Origin: JACCQS01 sp050999295
GTDB lineage: Bacteria > Actinomycetota > Actinomycetes > Mycobacteriales > Geodermatophilaceae
DNA: 15,040 nt
NCBI GenBank assembly: GCA_050999295.1
Contig: JBPCPI010000079.1
Location: 1 to 15,040 of the forward strand
Direction: 5' to 3'
Shown one piece after another: positions 1-7,654 of this stretch (its first letter is position 1; every line of letters starts with the position of its first letter). The translations under genes were made by a program, and so were the position numbers. A model generated the notes under the pieces. It ran no database searches and had not been told where the DNA came from. It was given only the letters and a program-made list of their open reading frames with translations.

Positions 1-29
1 GCGCGACCCGAAACGAAGGTGGGAGCACG

Positions 30-3000
30 ATGGCAGGACTCGACCGGGACAAGGCGCTGGACATGGCTTTGGCCAACATCGAGAAGCAGTACGGCAAGGG
101 TTCGGTCATGCGCCTGGGTGATGACCAGCGTCCCGCGATGAAGGTCATCCCGACCGGCTCCATCGCCCTGGACGTCGCCCTCGGTGTCGGTGGTCTCCCG
201 CGCGGGCGGGTCATCGAGATATACGGACCGGAGTCGTCGGGGAAAACCACCGTGGCCCTGCACGCTGTGGCCAGTGCTCAGGCCGCCGGTGGCATCGCTG
301 CCTTCATCGATGCCGAGCACGCCCTGGATCCGGACTACGCCAAGGCTCTGGGCGTGGATACCGACGCCCTGCTGGTCTCTCAGCCCGACACAGGTGAACA
401 GGCCCTCGAAATCACCGACATGCTCGTCCGCTCCGGTGCGCTCGACATCGTCGTCATCGACTCGGTCGCAGCACTCGTGCCCCGCGCTGAGATCGAGGGC
501 GAGATGGGCGACAGTCACGTGGGTTTGCAGGCCCGGCTGATGAGTCAGGCGCTGCGGAAACTTACTGGCGCACTGAGTAATTCGGGTACGACGCTGATCT
601 TCATCAACCAGCTTCGCGAAAAGATAGGCGTGATGTTTGGCTGTGGGTCCTACCACACGAAGGTGACGCTGGCTGATGGAAGCCAGGAGAGTCTGGGCAA
701 GATCGTTAACCAGAAGCTGCCCGTCGAAGTGCTCTCCTACGATGTTGAGACCGGTGCGATCGTGCCGAAGAGGGTCGTCAACTGGTTCAACAACGGCAAG
801 ACGCCTGAGTTCCTTCAGTTCAAGGTTGCGCGCGCGGCTGGAGGCAAGGGGCGTGCGTATGCCTCACTCGCGATGACGCCGAACCACCTGATTCGGACAC
901 CGGGTGGATGGCGAGAAGCAGGCAAAATTCATGTTGGTGACCGAGTCATGTTGTCCCAGCCTCACCGCCTGAGCCCGCAGCAATGGCAGGTCGTGCTCGG
1001 TGGACTCATGGGCGATGGGTCCCTTTCCCAACCTGTAAAGCGTGACGGATCGAGTGCTCGCTACCGAATGGGTCACGGGACCAAGCAGGTTGAGTACCTC
1101 GACTGGAAGGCTTCGTTGCTCGGAAACATCCAGCAGTGCAGAACCACGAACGCGAAAGGCGCCGCATTCGTGGACCTCCAGCCACTCGCCGAACTTGCAG
1201 AGCTGCGAGCCGCGGTCTACATCGCGGGGCAGAAGGTCATTTCTTGGGACTACCTCAAATCGTTGACTCCGCTTGCCCTCGCGATTTGGTACATGGACGA
1301 TGGGTCATTCACCGTGCGCTCCAGGGGAGTCCAAACACGCACTGCAGGGGGCAGCGGCCGTGTGGCGTTTTGCGTGGAGGCCATGTCCGAAGGCTCGCGT
1401 GATCGCCTGGTTTCCTATCTCCGGGACACCCACAAGCTGGAAGTCTCTTGGCGACGAACTGGCGCGCGAGGTAAGGCAGTTCTTACCTTCACGACGGCTG
1501 CGTCGGCCCGATTCATGGAGATGGTCGGCCCTTATGTGCATCCATCGATGGACTACAAACTCTTGCCACGGCTGCGTGGGCTTTGCACCGTCGAACCTCA
1601 ATTCGTCGAGTCGATCATGCGTCCTGTGCCTGCCGAAGTTGTAGACATCCGGGTCCGCGACGACTTCCAGAGCATGAACCGCTTCGACATCGAGGTGGAG
1701 GGGTCGCACAACTACCTGGCCGACGGAGTGATCGTCCACAACAGTCCCGAAACCACCACAGGTGGGAAGGCGTTGAAGTTCTACGCCTCGGTCCGGCTGG
1801 ATGTGCGGCGGATCGAGACGCTCAAGGACGGCACCGACGCAGTCGGTAACCGGACCCGGATCAAGGTCGTGAAGAACAAGTGCTTGGCCGAAGGCAGCTT
1901 GATTTTCGACCCGATCACTGGAATCACCCGCCGCATCGAAGACATCGTCGACAACCGGATCCCCGTCTCGGTCGTCGCGGCGGCCAAGGACAACACGCTT
2001 CACGTCCGCCCGGTGATGGACTGGTTCGATCAGGGTGAGCAGGACGTCATCGGCCTTCGGCTGCGAGGCGGGACCGATCTGTGGGTCACTCCTGACCATC
2101 AGGTCCTCACCGACCTGGGATGGCAGTTGGCCGGAAACCTCGACCCCGGCGACCGGGTTGCCAGGCCCCGGCAGTTCCATGGGTTCGGGTACGCAGAACC
2201 CATCTCACCGGGTCACGCGCGGTTGCTCGGTTACCTGATCGGTGACGGCTACGTCGGGGGTAAGACTCCGGTCAACTTCATCAATGTGGAGGACGAGCTA
2301 CACCAGGATGTCGTCCGCATCGCCGCGACGCTTGGCTGCCAGGCCACACCACAGAGTGCGCTGTCGGTCGCCCTGTCCCACCGCAAGGGCGAGAAGAACG
2401 GCGTTCTCGAACTGTGCCGCTCGGCGGGCATCTACGGTCGGCTCGCTCGGGAGAAGCAGGTACCCGCTTGCGTGCTGAGCGCGGATACCTCTGCCGAAGT
2501 CATCGGCAACCTTCTGTTCGGGCTCTTCGAGACCGACGGCCACGTCAGTGTGGAGCACACCGGCGCGATCAGGGTTGGCTTCGCCACCACATCCGAGCAG
2601 CTGGCGCACCAGATCCACTGGTTGCTGGTCCGGTTCGGGATAGGCAGCACAGTCCGGAACTATGACCCGACGCAGAAGCGTCCCAGCGTGATCAAGGGGC
2701 GGCGCGTCCAGTCTCGACGCCAGGTGTGGGAGGTACGGGTCGCCGGCAGCGACAACGCCGCGTCCTTCGCCGAGGCCGTCCCGATGTGGGGACCCCGTGG
2801 ACGGACGTTGAGTGCAGCGTTGGCGGCCGACACCGGCCGGCGGCGCGGATCTCAAGGCGGTTACCTCGCCCGCGACGTGATCGATCCGATCCTGAGCCAC
2901 CTCGACCAGCGGGGTGTGACGCCGAACGACGCGGCGGCGATGATTGGTCCGTATGCGGGAGACCCCCGTGGCGGCATGAAGCAGGTGCTCGGTGCTGCGC

Positions 3001-3479
3001 GACTGCGTCGTGATCGGGTCCAGGCTCTTGCCGATGGCCTCGACGACGAGTTCCTGCACGGACTCTTGGCCGAGCAGGTCCGATTCTCCGCCGTACGGGA
3101 GATACTCCCGGCACGTCGGTGCCGCACCTTCGATGTCGAGGTGCAGGAACTGCACACGTTGGTGGCCGACGGGGTAGTGGTTCACAACTGCAGCCCGCCG
3201 TTCAAACAAGCCGAGTTCGACATCATCTACGGCCAGGGGATAAGTCGCGAAGGCTCGCTGATCGACGTGGGGGTCGAGCAGGGCTTCATCCGCAAGGCCG
3301 GTGCTTGGTACACCTATGACGGCGACCAACTCGGTCAGGGCAAGGAGAACGCCCGCGCGTTCCTGCGGGACAACCCGTACCTTGCCGACGAGATCGAGAA
3401 GAAGATCAAGGAGAAGCTCGGTATCGGGCCGGTCCTCGATGTCGATCTTCCGATTGACATCGCCCCGGTCGATTTCTGA
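30..3479 (+). CDS. recA: RecA recombinase precursor interrupted by two inteins
   Basis: RecA binds single-stranded DNA as an ATP-dependent filament, pairs and exchanges homologous strands, and triggers LexA self-cleavage in the SOS response. The precursor is 1149 residues. Extein pieces are residues 1-204, 572-617 and 1054-1149, totalling 346, the usual bacterial RecA length. Walker A GPESSGKT is at 66-73 and Walker B VVIDS at 141-145. The L2 DNA-binding loop (NQLREKIGVMFG, then SPETTTGG) is split by intein 1; intein 2 lies between VKNK and CSPPFKQAEFDI. The extein ends in the usual acidic tail. The ATG at 30 follows a purine-rich Shine-Dalgarno region at 15-25 (GAAGGTGGGAG) and gives the normal MAGLDRDKAL N-terminus. 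Only 29 bases of leader are visible, so a LexA box cannot be judged. recX follows after 5 nt. Active RecA should require both splicing events. Identity is certain. Confidence 0.98.
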   Translation: MAGLDRDKALDMALANIEKQYGKGSVMRLGDDQRPAMKVIPTGSIALDVALGVGGLPRGRVIEIYGPESSGKTTVALHAVASAQAAGGIAAFIDAEHALDPDYAKALGVDTDALLVSQPDTGEQALEITDMLVRSGALDIVVIDSVAALVPRAEIEGEMGDSHVGLQARLMSQALRKLTGALSNSGTTLIFINQLREKIGVMFGCGSYHTKVTLADGSQESLGKIVNQKLPVEVLSYDVETGAIVPKRVVNWFNNGKTPEFLQFKVARAAGGKGRAYASLAMTPNHLIRTPGGWREAGKIHVGDRVMLSQPHRLSPQQWQVVLGGLMGDGSLSQPVKRDGSSARYRMGHGTKQVEYLDWKASLLGNIQQCRTTNAKGAAFVDLQPLAELAELRAAVYIAGQKVISWDYLKSLTPLALAIWYMDDGSFTVRSRGVQTRTAGGSGRVAFCVEAMSEGSRDRLVSYLRDTHKLEVSWRRTGARGKAVLTFTTAASARFMEMVGPYVHPSMDYKLLPRLRGLCTVEPQFVESIMRPVPAEVVDIRVRDDFQSMNRFDIEVEGSHNYLADGVIVHNSPETTTGGKALKFYASVRLDVRRIETLKDGTDAVGNRTRIKVVKNKCLAEGSLIFDPITGITRRIEDIVDNRIPVSVVAAAKDNTLHVRPVMDWFDQGEQDVIGLRLRGGTDLWVTPDHQVLTDLGWQLAGNLDPGDRVARPRQFHGFGYAEPISPGHARLLGYLIGDGYVGGKTPVNFINVEDELHQDVVRIAATLGCQATPQSALSVALSHRKGEKNGVLELCRSAGIYGRLAREKQVPACVLSADTSAEVIGNLLFGLFETDGHVSVEHTGAIRVGFATTSEQLAHQIHWLLVRFGIGSTVRNYDPTQKRPSVIKGRRVQSRRQVWEVRVAGSDNAASFAEAVPMWGPRGRTLSAALAADTGRRRGSQGGYLARDVIDPILSHLDQRGVTPNDAAAMIGPYAGDPRGGMKQVLGAARLRRDRVQALADGLDDEFLHGLLAEQVRFSAVREILPARRCRTFDVEVQELHTLVADGVVVHNCSPPFKQAEFDIIYGQGISREGSLIDVGVEQGFIRKAGAWYTYDGDQLGQGKENARAFLRDNPYLADEIEKKIKEKLGIGPVLDVDLPIDIAPVDF
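642..1742 (+). mobile_element. Intein 1 in RecA L2 loop, with LAGLIDADG homing endonuclease
   Basis: In-frame protein intron of 367 residues (precursor 205-571) that excises itself from RecA. It starts with Cys205 and ends VIVHN, with Ser572 as the first downstream extein residue, satisfying the Cys/His-Asn/Ser chemistry. The block B motif TPNH is at 283-286. The block F/G region (FDIEVEGSHNY, then VHN) is intact. Two LAGLIDADG-type helices, LMGDG at 326-330 and WYMDDGS near 420-426, keep acidic residues (D329, and D423 or D424), so the endonuclease may be active. Insertion point and sequence match what I recall of the M. leprae RecA intein (about 365 residues). Hand counts give 57-63% GC in three sampled 60-base lines, slightly under the sampled RecA lines (63-68%). 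Confidence 0.95.
1881..3188 (+). mobile_element. Intein 2 in RecA, M. tuberculosis-site type, with LAGLIDADG endonuclease
   Basis: Second in-frame intein, 436 residues (precursor 618-1053). It starts Cys618 (CLAEGSLIFD) and ends VVVHN, with Cys1054 as the next extein residue. The block B motif TPDH is at 687-690. LAGLIDADG motifs are LLGYLIGDG (732-740) and LLFGLFETDG (828-837), with the expected catalytic aspartates D739 and D836. Site and sequence closely match the well-known M. tuberculosis RecA intein (440 residues) as I remember it, including the GGKTP, GNLLFGLFE and SMRQ-free ADGVVVHN regions. After the first LAGLIDADG motif it is a few residues shorter than the tuberculosis version. 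Both splicing and endonuclease motifs look intact. Confidence 0.96.
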
Positions 3480-3484
3480 TCGGG

Positions 3485-4075
3485 ATGAGCAGCACACCGG
3501 GCGGTACGTCACGGGCGCGTCAAGTCGGAGGCTCCCGTGGCGGCCGTGCCCGGCCAGATCACGGTGATCCCGGCGGTCATCCGGAGGACCTGCCGGGTGA
3601 TCCCGAGTCGGTGGCCCGGTCGATCTGTCTGAAGCTGCTCACGATGTCGCCCAAGACGAGGGCCCAGCTTGCCGATGCGCTGGCGGCCACGGGAATTCCT
3701 GACGAGGCTGCGCAGACCGTACTTGACCGCTACACCGAAGTAGGGCTGATCGACGATGCCGCGTTCGCGCAGGCCTGGGTGAGCACCCGTCAGGCCGGAC
3801 GAGGTTTGGCCACTAGGGTCCTTGCCCAGGAGTTGCATCGCAGGGGGATCGACAAGGACATCGCCGGGGCCGCCTTGGCAACTCTCGACCCGGACGCCGA
3901 GGACGCCTCGGCGCGGCTGCTGGTTCAGCGCAAGCTAGGCAGCATGCGCGGGCTGGAGCCCTCGGTTGCGACGCGCCGATTGCTGGGCATGCTGGCCCGG
4001 AAGGGGTATCCCTCCGACGTCGCGTTCCGGGTGATCCGGGACGAACTGCCGGGCTCGGACCTCCGACCGGATTGA
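3485..4075 (+). CDS. recX: Regulatory protein RecX
   Basis: RecX binds along the RecA filament and limits its ATPase and strand-exchange activity, preventing toxic over-activity. The 196-residue product has a low-complexity Gly/Arg/Pro N-terminus of about 40 residues. The conserved helical-repeat RecX body follows: DPESVARSICLKLLTMSPKTR, LADAL, the EVGLIDDAAFAQAWV motif, and ELHRRGIDKDI. Length is typical for actinobacteria (about 170-200). The gene lies 5 nt after recA in the same direction, so the two are almost surely co-transcribed. The ATG at 3485 has only a weak upstream GGG, suggesting translation coupled to recA. It is convergent with gluD, 27 nt between stop codons. Identification rests on sequence and the universal recA-recX pairing. 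Confidence 0.95.
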   Translation: MSSTPGGTSRARQVGGSRGGRARPDHGDPGGHPEDLPGDPESVARSICLKLLTMSPKTRAQLADALAATGIPDEAAQTVLDRYTEVGLIDDAAFAQAWVSTRQAGRGLATRVLAQELHRRGIDKDIAGAALATLDPDAEDASARLLVQRKLGSMRGLEPSVATRRLLGMLARKGYPSDVAFRVIRDELPGSDLRPD

Positions 4076-4102
4076 GCCAAACCCGTGGGCTGAACATCGC
4101 CG

Positions 4103-5002
4103 CTAGAGGGTCGTGGCAGCTCCGCCGCCGGCACCGAACTGTTCGACGGTGAGCGGGAGAGCTTCACCTTCCGGGGACTTCTTGCTTCGCGCCAGGCGCT
4201 TGTCCAGCCAGCGGGCGAAGACCGACAGGATGACGTTGACGGCGATGTAGACAAGCGCCGCGGCCACGTAGATCTGGAAGGAGTATTGGTCGCCGAAGTC
4301 AACCCGGAAGAACTCCACCAGGCTGCGTGCCGAACGCAGCAACTCGAGGTAACCGATGATGAATCCGAGCGAGGAGTCCTTGAGCAGCACGACCAGTTGC
4401 GCGATGAGCACAGGCAGCATCCGCCGGATCGCCTGCGGAAGCAGGATGAAGGTCATGACCTGCCACTTGCGCATCCCGATGCCGTAGGCCGCCTCGCTCT
4501 GGCCGCGATCGATGGACAGAATGCCGGCCCGGATGATCTCGGCGATGACGGCGCCGTTGTACAGGGTCAAGCCCACGACCAGTGCTGCATAGGCGCTGAT
4601 CGGCAGACCGAAGCTCGGTGGCAGCAAGAAGGCCGCGAAGATCACCACCAGCAGCGGGACAGCACGGAAGAACTCGATGAACGTGACCACCGGTATCCGC
4701 ACCCAGCGGTGATCTGAGAGTCGACCGAAAGCCAGCAGCGCGCCGAGCGCGGTGGCCAGCACCATCCCGAGCGCTGCGACCTGCAGCGTCGCGAGCAGGC
4801 CGTTTAGGAGGAACTGAGGCACGCTGGAGCGCGGGTCAAAGAGCACAGCCCAGCGCTGACCCTCCAGTTGACCGTTACCGGCCAGCTTGATCAGAACATA
4901 GGCGATCAAGCCCAGGATCAGCGCGATCCCGACGATGGTCCCGAGCAGTATCCGGCGTCGAGCCTTGGGACCCGGGTTGTCGTAGAGGATGGGGGCGGTC
5001 AT
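4103..5002 (-). CDS. gluD: Glutamate-type ABC transporter permease GluD
   Basis: One of two inner-membrane permease subunits of a polar amino acid importer, most likely for glutamate. The 299-residue protein has a first hydrophobic segment near 18-40, then the HisM-type permease core with transmembrane segments near 68-92, 105-130, 135-160, 192-220 and 243-265. The cytoplasmic EAA loop that docks on the ATPase is at about 170-191 (EAAYGIGMRKW...LLPQA). A C-terminal tail of about 30 hydrophilic residues (from RSKKSPEGEA) follows the last helix, as in corynebacterial GluD. The ATG at 5002 lies 7 nt after the gluC stop with no strong Shine-Dalgarno sequence, suggesting translational coupling. 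It is the last gene of gluABCD. Substrate is inferred from operon resemblance. Confidence 0.92.
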   Translation of the reverse strand: MTAPILYDNPGPKARRRILLGTIVGIALILGLIAYVLIKLAGNGQLEGQRWAVLFDPRSSVPQFLLNGLLATLQVAALGMVLATALGALLAFGRLSDHRWVRIPVVTFIEFFRAVPLLVVIFAAFLLPPSFGLPISAYAALVVGLTLYNGAVIAEIIRAGILSIDRGQSEAAYGIGMRKWQVMTFILLPQAIRRMLPVLIAQLVVLLKDSSLGFIIGYLELLRSARSLVEFFRVDFGDQYSFQIYVAAALVYIAVNVILSVFARWLDKRLARSKKSPEGEALPLTVEQFGAGGGAATTL

Positions 5003-5009
5003 AGCTGGC

Positions 5010-5657
5010 TCATCGCAGGATCGCCGCCCGCTTCTCCAGGCGGCTGACCGCGTAGGCAGAGGGCAGCGTGATCAGCAGGTACGCGACGACAACGCCGATC
5101 AGCGTGGCGATCAACTCATCGGCCGCCGCGTTGGCCAGGCGGGGCAACAGCGCAGACAACTCCGCGATGAAGAAGCCCGCCGCGATGGAGGTGTTCTTGA
5201 CCATCGCAATCCACACATTGCCCAGCGGGGGCACCACGGTCCGGAAAGCCTGCGGCAACACCACTTCGCGTAGCGACTGGCTGAAGGTCAGTCCGATCGC
5301 CCGTGCCGCCTCGGCCTGCCCCGCCGAGATGGAGTTGATGCCCGATCGGATCGCCTCGCAGACGAAGGCTGCGGTGTAGAGGCCCACCGCGAGCACGGCT
5401 CCGGGCAGCGGGGATATGACGGTGTCGATCTGCGGCAGGCCGAAGATGATCAGGAAGAAAACGACCGTGAGCGGCGTGTTTCGGAACACCTCGACGTAGA
5501 AGAACGCCAGGCCTCGCAGCGGCGGCACCGGGCTGACCCGCATCGCGGCCAGGATCGTGCCGAGTACCAGTGCCAACAACCCGGCAAGGGCGGAGATCAG
5601 CAGGGTCTTGCCCATCGCCTCAGCGAACAGATCGATGTTCTCGATCAGGAAGTCCAT
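5010..5657 (-). CDS. gluC: Glutamate-type ABC transporter permease GluC
   Basis: Second permease subunit of the same importer, expected to heterodimerise with GluD. The 215-residue protein carries hydrophobic helices near 17-40, 52-75, 84-105, 150-170 and 183-203. The EAA loop is at about 116-137 (EAARAIGLTFSQSLREVVLPQA). The segment FFYVEVFRNTPLTVVFFLI is typical of the HisM/GlnP permease family. The ATG at 5657 has a good Shine-Dalgarno sequence (GGAGGT, plus-strand 5661-5666). A 114-nt gap containing a strong hairpin separates it from gluB upstream, and 7 nt separate it from gluD downstream. Length agrees with corynebacterial GluC. The family call is firm; glutamate as substrate is inferred. 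Confidence 0.92.
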   Translation of the reverse strand: MDFLIENIDLFAEAMGKTLLISALAGLLALVLGTILAAMRVSPVPPLRGLAFFYVEVFRNTPLTVVFFLIIFGLPQIDTVISPLPGAVLAVGLYTAAFVCEAIRSGINSISAGQAEAARAIGLTFSQSLREVVLPQAFRTVVPPLGNVWIAMVKNTSIAAGFFIAELSALLPRLANAAADELIATLIGVVVAYLLITLPSAYAVSRLEKRAAILR

Positions 5658-5722
5658 GCCACCTCCACTGCTGAGCGGTCGTCAGCGGAACAGTTGTCAG
5701 TCACAGACAAGACGTAGATGCA

Positions 5723-5761
5723 CCTGGGCGGGGGACCGGTCGGACCGGCCAACCGCCCAGG
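5723..5761 (-). terminator. Intercistronic stem-loop between gluB and gluC
   Basis: Perfect 9-bp inverted repeat, CCTGGGCGG (5723-5731) and CCGCCCAGG (5753-5761). It encloses a second perfect hairpin, CCGGT-CGG-ACCGG (5736-5748). It lies just after the gluB stop in transcript sense and has no T-run. It more likely acts as a partial attenuator or 3'-end stabiliser, allowing more binding protein than permease to be made, than as a full Rho-independent terminator. The structure is seen directly; the role is inferred. Confidence 0.65.
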
Positions 5762-5771
5762 CGCAAGCGGA

Positions 5772-6671
5772 CTAGCGGGTGTAGCGGTCGACGTCCGGCG
5801 GCTCGGGAGCCTCGGTGCCGGTGATCTCGCCGACGGTCGCTGCGTAGGCGTCAGCCCAGGCGCCGCTCTCGTAGGCCTCTTCCAGAACGTCGTTGATGAA
5901 GTCCCGGAAGTCGTCGTCCTCGAGCGGAAGGCCGATGCCGTACGGCTCCTCGGTGAACGGGTTGCCCACCAGTTCGAAGCTCTCCGGGTCGGTGGCGACG
6001 AAGGCGGTGAGGATCACGTTGTCCGTGGTCACTGCCACGACCTCACCGTTCTTGAGCTGGTCGGCGCACTTGGAGTACACATCGGTGGTGACCAGGTTGA
6101 CCTCCGGGAAGTTCGTCCGGATGTTTTCCGCGGGTGTCGATCCCTCGACGGAGCAGACGGTCTTACCCGCCAGATCGTCCGGCCCGGTGATGCCCTCCGG
6201 GTTGCCCGCGGCGACCATGATGTCCTGTCCGGCGACGTAGTACGGGCCGGCGAAGGAGACGAGTCCCTTTCGGGTGTCGTTGATCGTGTAGGTGGCCACG
6301 ACGATGTCAACCGTGCCGTTTTGGATGAACGGCTCGCGGTTGGCCGAGACCGACTCAGTGAAGGTCACTCCGTCCTCGGGGATGCCGAGCGCGGCCGCGA
6401 TCAGGTAGGCGATCTCGACGTCGAAGCCCTCCGGCGTGTTGGTCGTCGGGTTGAGCAATCCGAAACCGGGTTGGTCGAACTTCGTCCCGACCGACAGAGC
6501 GCCGGCCGCGTTGAGATCGAACATGGTCGTGCCCTCTTCGAAGCTGACCTCCTCGTCAACGGTTGGCGCAGCAGAACTTTCCTCTTCTGCCTGGTTCCCG
6601 GCATCGCTGCCGCCGCATCCCGCGGCGAGCAGGCTGAACGCCGCCACAAAGGCGAGGCGTCGTGTTCTCAT
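5772..6671 (-). CDS. gluB: Glutamate-binding lipoprotein GluB (solute-binding protein family 3)
   Basis: Extracytoplasmic receptor that captures the amino acid and hands it to GluC/GluD. The 299-residue product begins MRTRRLAFVAAFSLLAAGC, a lipoprotein signal peptide with lipobox LAAGC. Cys19 should be lipidated after cleavage, anchoring it to the outer face of the membrane. An acidic Glu/Ser linker follows. The family 3 fold shows GFDVEIAYLIAAALG, VDIVVATYTINDTRK and a C-terminal half ending near DRYTR. The ATG at 6671 is preferred over a TTG one codon upstream, because a near-perfect AAGGAGG (plus-strand 6680-6686) lies 8 nt before it. It is second in the operon, 72 nt after gluA. Glutamate or a related acidic amino acid is the probable ligand; I cannot verify binding residues. 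Confidence 0.93.
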   Translation of the reverse strand: MRTRRLAFVAAFSLLAAGCGGSDAGNQAEEESSAAPTVDEEVSFEEGTTMFDLNAAGALSVGTKFDQPGFGLLNPTTNTPEGFDVEIAYLIAAALGIPEDGVTFTESVSANREPFIQNGTVDIVVATYTINDTRKGLVSFAGPYYVAGQDIMVAAGNPEGITGPDDLAGKTVCSVEGSTPAENIRTNFPEVNLVTTDVYSKCADQLKNGEVVAVTTDNVILTAFVATDPESFELVGNPFTEEPYGIGLPLEDDDFRDFINDVLEEAYESGAWADAYAATVGEITGTEAPEPPDVDRYTR

Positions 6672-6679
6672 CAAACCGT

Positions 6680-6686
6680 CCTCCTT
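6680..6686 (-). promoter_or_regulatory. Strong ribosome binding site of gluB
   Basis: AAGGAGG on the minus strand, 8 nt upstream of the gluB ATG at 6671. It decides the start codon and fits the high expression expected of a binding protein. Confidence 0.8.
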
Positions 6687-6743
6687 GTTGGTGATGCTTG
6701 TTCAACTGTTGTGTGCCGCACCGGCTGGGACGGCCACCGAAGC

Positions 6744-7523
6744 TCAGTGGGTCAGGATCTTGGACAGGAAACTCTTCGCCCGGTCGCTCTTCGGGTTGGT
6801 GAAGAACTCATCCGGAGTTGCCTCTTCGACGATGTGACCGCCGTCCATGAACACGACCCGGTTGGCCGCCCGGCGGGCGAACCCCATCTCGTGGGTGATC
6901 ACGACCATCGTCATGCCGTCCTTGGCCAACTGGATCATCACATCGAGCACCTCGTTGATCATCTCCGGATCCAGCGCCGAGGTCGGTTCGTCGAAGAGCA
7001 TCACTTTCGGGTCCATCGCCAGCGCCCGGGCGATCGCCACCCGCTGCTGCTGCCCACCGGACAGCTGTGCGGGGAACTTGTCGGCCTGAGCGCTGATCCC
7101 GACCCGGTCCAGGAGCTCCCTGGCACGCTTGTGCGCCTGCTCCCTCGGCTGCTTGCGGACCTTCATCGGACCGAGCGTGACGTTGTCCAGGATCGTCTTG
7201 TGCGCGAAGAGGTTGAAACTCTGAAAGACCATGCCGACCTCGCTCCGAAGGCGCGCGAGGTCCTTGCCTTCCTCCGGCAACAGCTTGCCGTCAATCGCGA
7301 TCGTGCCCTCTTGGATGGGCTCCAGGCGGTTGATGCAGCGACACAGCATGGACTTGCCCGCCCCCGACGGGCCGATCACCACGACGACCTCGCCGCGCGT
7401 GATCGTCAGGTCGATGTCGGCGAGCACGTGCAGGTCGCCGAACCACTTGTTGACCCCGCGCATCTCGACGAGCGGATTTCCGGCTCCGTTCCGGCCGCTG
7501 GTCGCCGGGGCGGCGCTGGTCAT
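6744..7523 (-). CDS. gluA: Glutamate-type ABC transporter ATPase GluA
   Basis: Cytoplasmic ATPase that powers the GluBCD importer. With the start used here it is 259 residues: Walker A GPSGAGKS at 51-58, Q-loop FQSFNLF at 100-106, signature LSGGQQQRV at 154-162, Walker B VMLFDEP at 174-180 with catalytic E179, and H-loop H211. All nucleotide-binding motifs are intact and match the polar amino acid ATPase family (GlnQ/GluA). The frame stays open to 7595, but I place the start at the ATG at 7523. It has an AAGGTG Shine-Dalgarno element (plus-strand 7530-7535) 6 nt upstream, and the upstream part (NRDLPIWFRRTRGG) does not look like family sequence. First gene of gluABCD, divergent from miaB. Confidence 0.94.
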   Translation of the reverse strand: MTSAAPATSGRNGAGNPLVEMRGVNKWFGDLHVLADIDLTITRGEVVVVIGPSGAGKSMLCRCINRLEPIQEGTIAIDGKLLPEEGKDLARLRSEVGMVFQSFNLFAHKTILDNVTLGPMKVRKQPREQAHKRARELLDRVGISAQADKFPAQLSGGQQQRVAIARALAMDPKVMLFDEPTSALDPEMINEVLDVMIQLAKDGMTMVVITHEMGFARRAANRVVFMDGGHIVEEATPDEFFTNPKSDRAKSFLSKILTH

Positions 7524-7654
7524 GGGCTGCACCTTAGCGAGGGCCTTCCCCCCTCGGGTCCGCCGAAACCAGATGGGGAGGTCACGGTTGAGCAACGGCA
7601 GGCGTTTCAGGACCTCGCCCAGTGCACTCCGGGCGCCGTAGGCTCGGAGACGTT

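Noticed and set aside
1305..3512. Minus-strand open frames across the intein region as separate endonuclease genes
   Set aside because: The endonuclease and splicing motifs lie in the plus-strand RecA frame; the antisense frames are compositional shadows.
3589..3612. Third copy of the dispersed repeat in recX
   Set aside because: About 20 of 23 bases resemble the repeat core, but they encode the conserved RecX sequence around DPESVAR, so the match is better explained by coding constraint and GC-rich codons.
4075..4092. Terminator between recX and gluD
   Set aside because: Only a weak AGCC/GGCT pairing with a poor stem and no T-tract; not enough to call.
7524..7654. Divergent promoters between gluA and miaB
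   Set aside because: TAGGCT at 7639-7644 resembles a -10 element for miaB, but no convincing -35 pairs with it, and the gluA side gives only weak matches. The 131 bp hold nothing firm.
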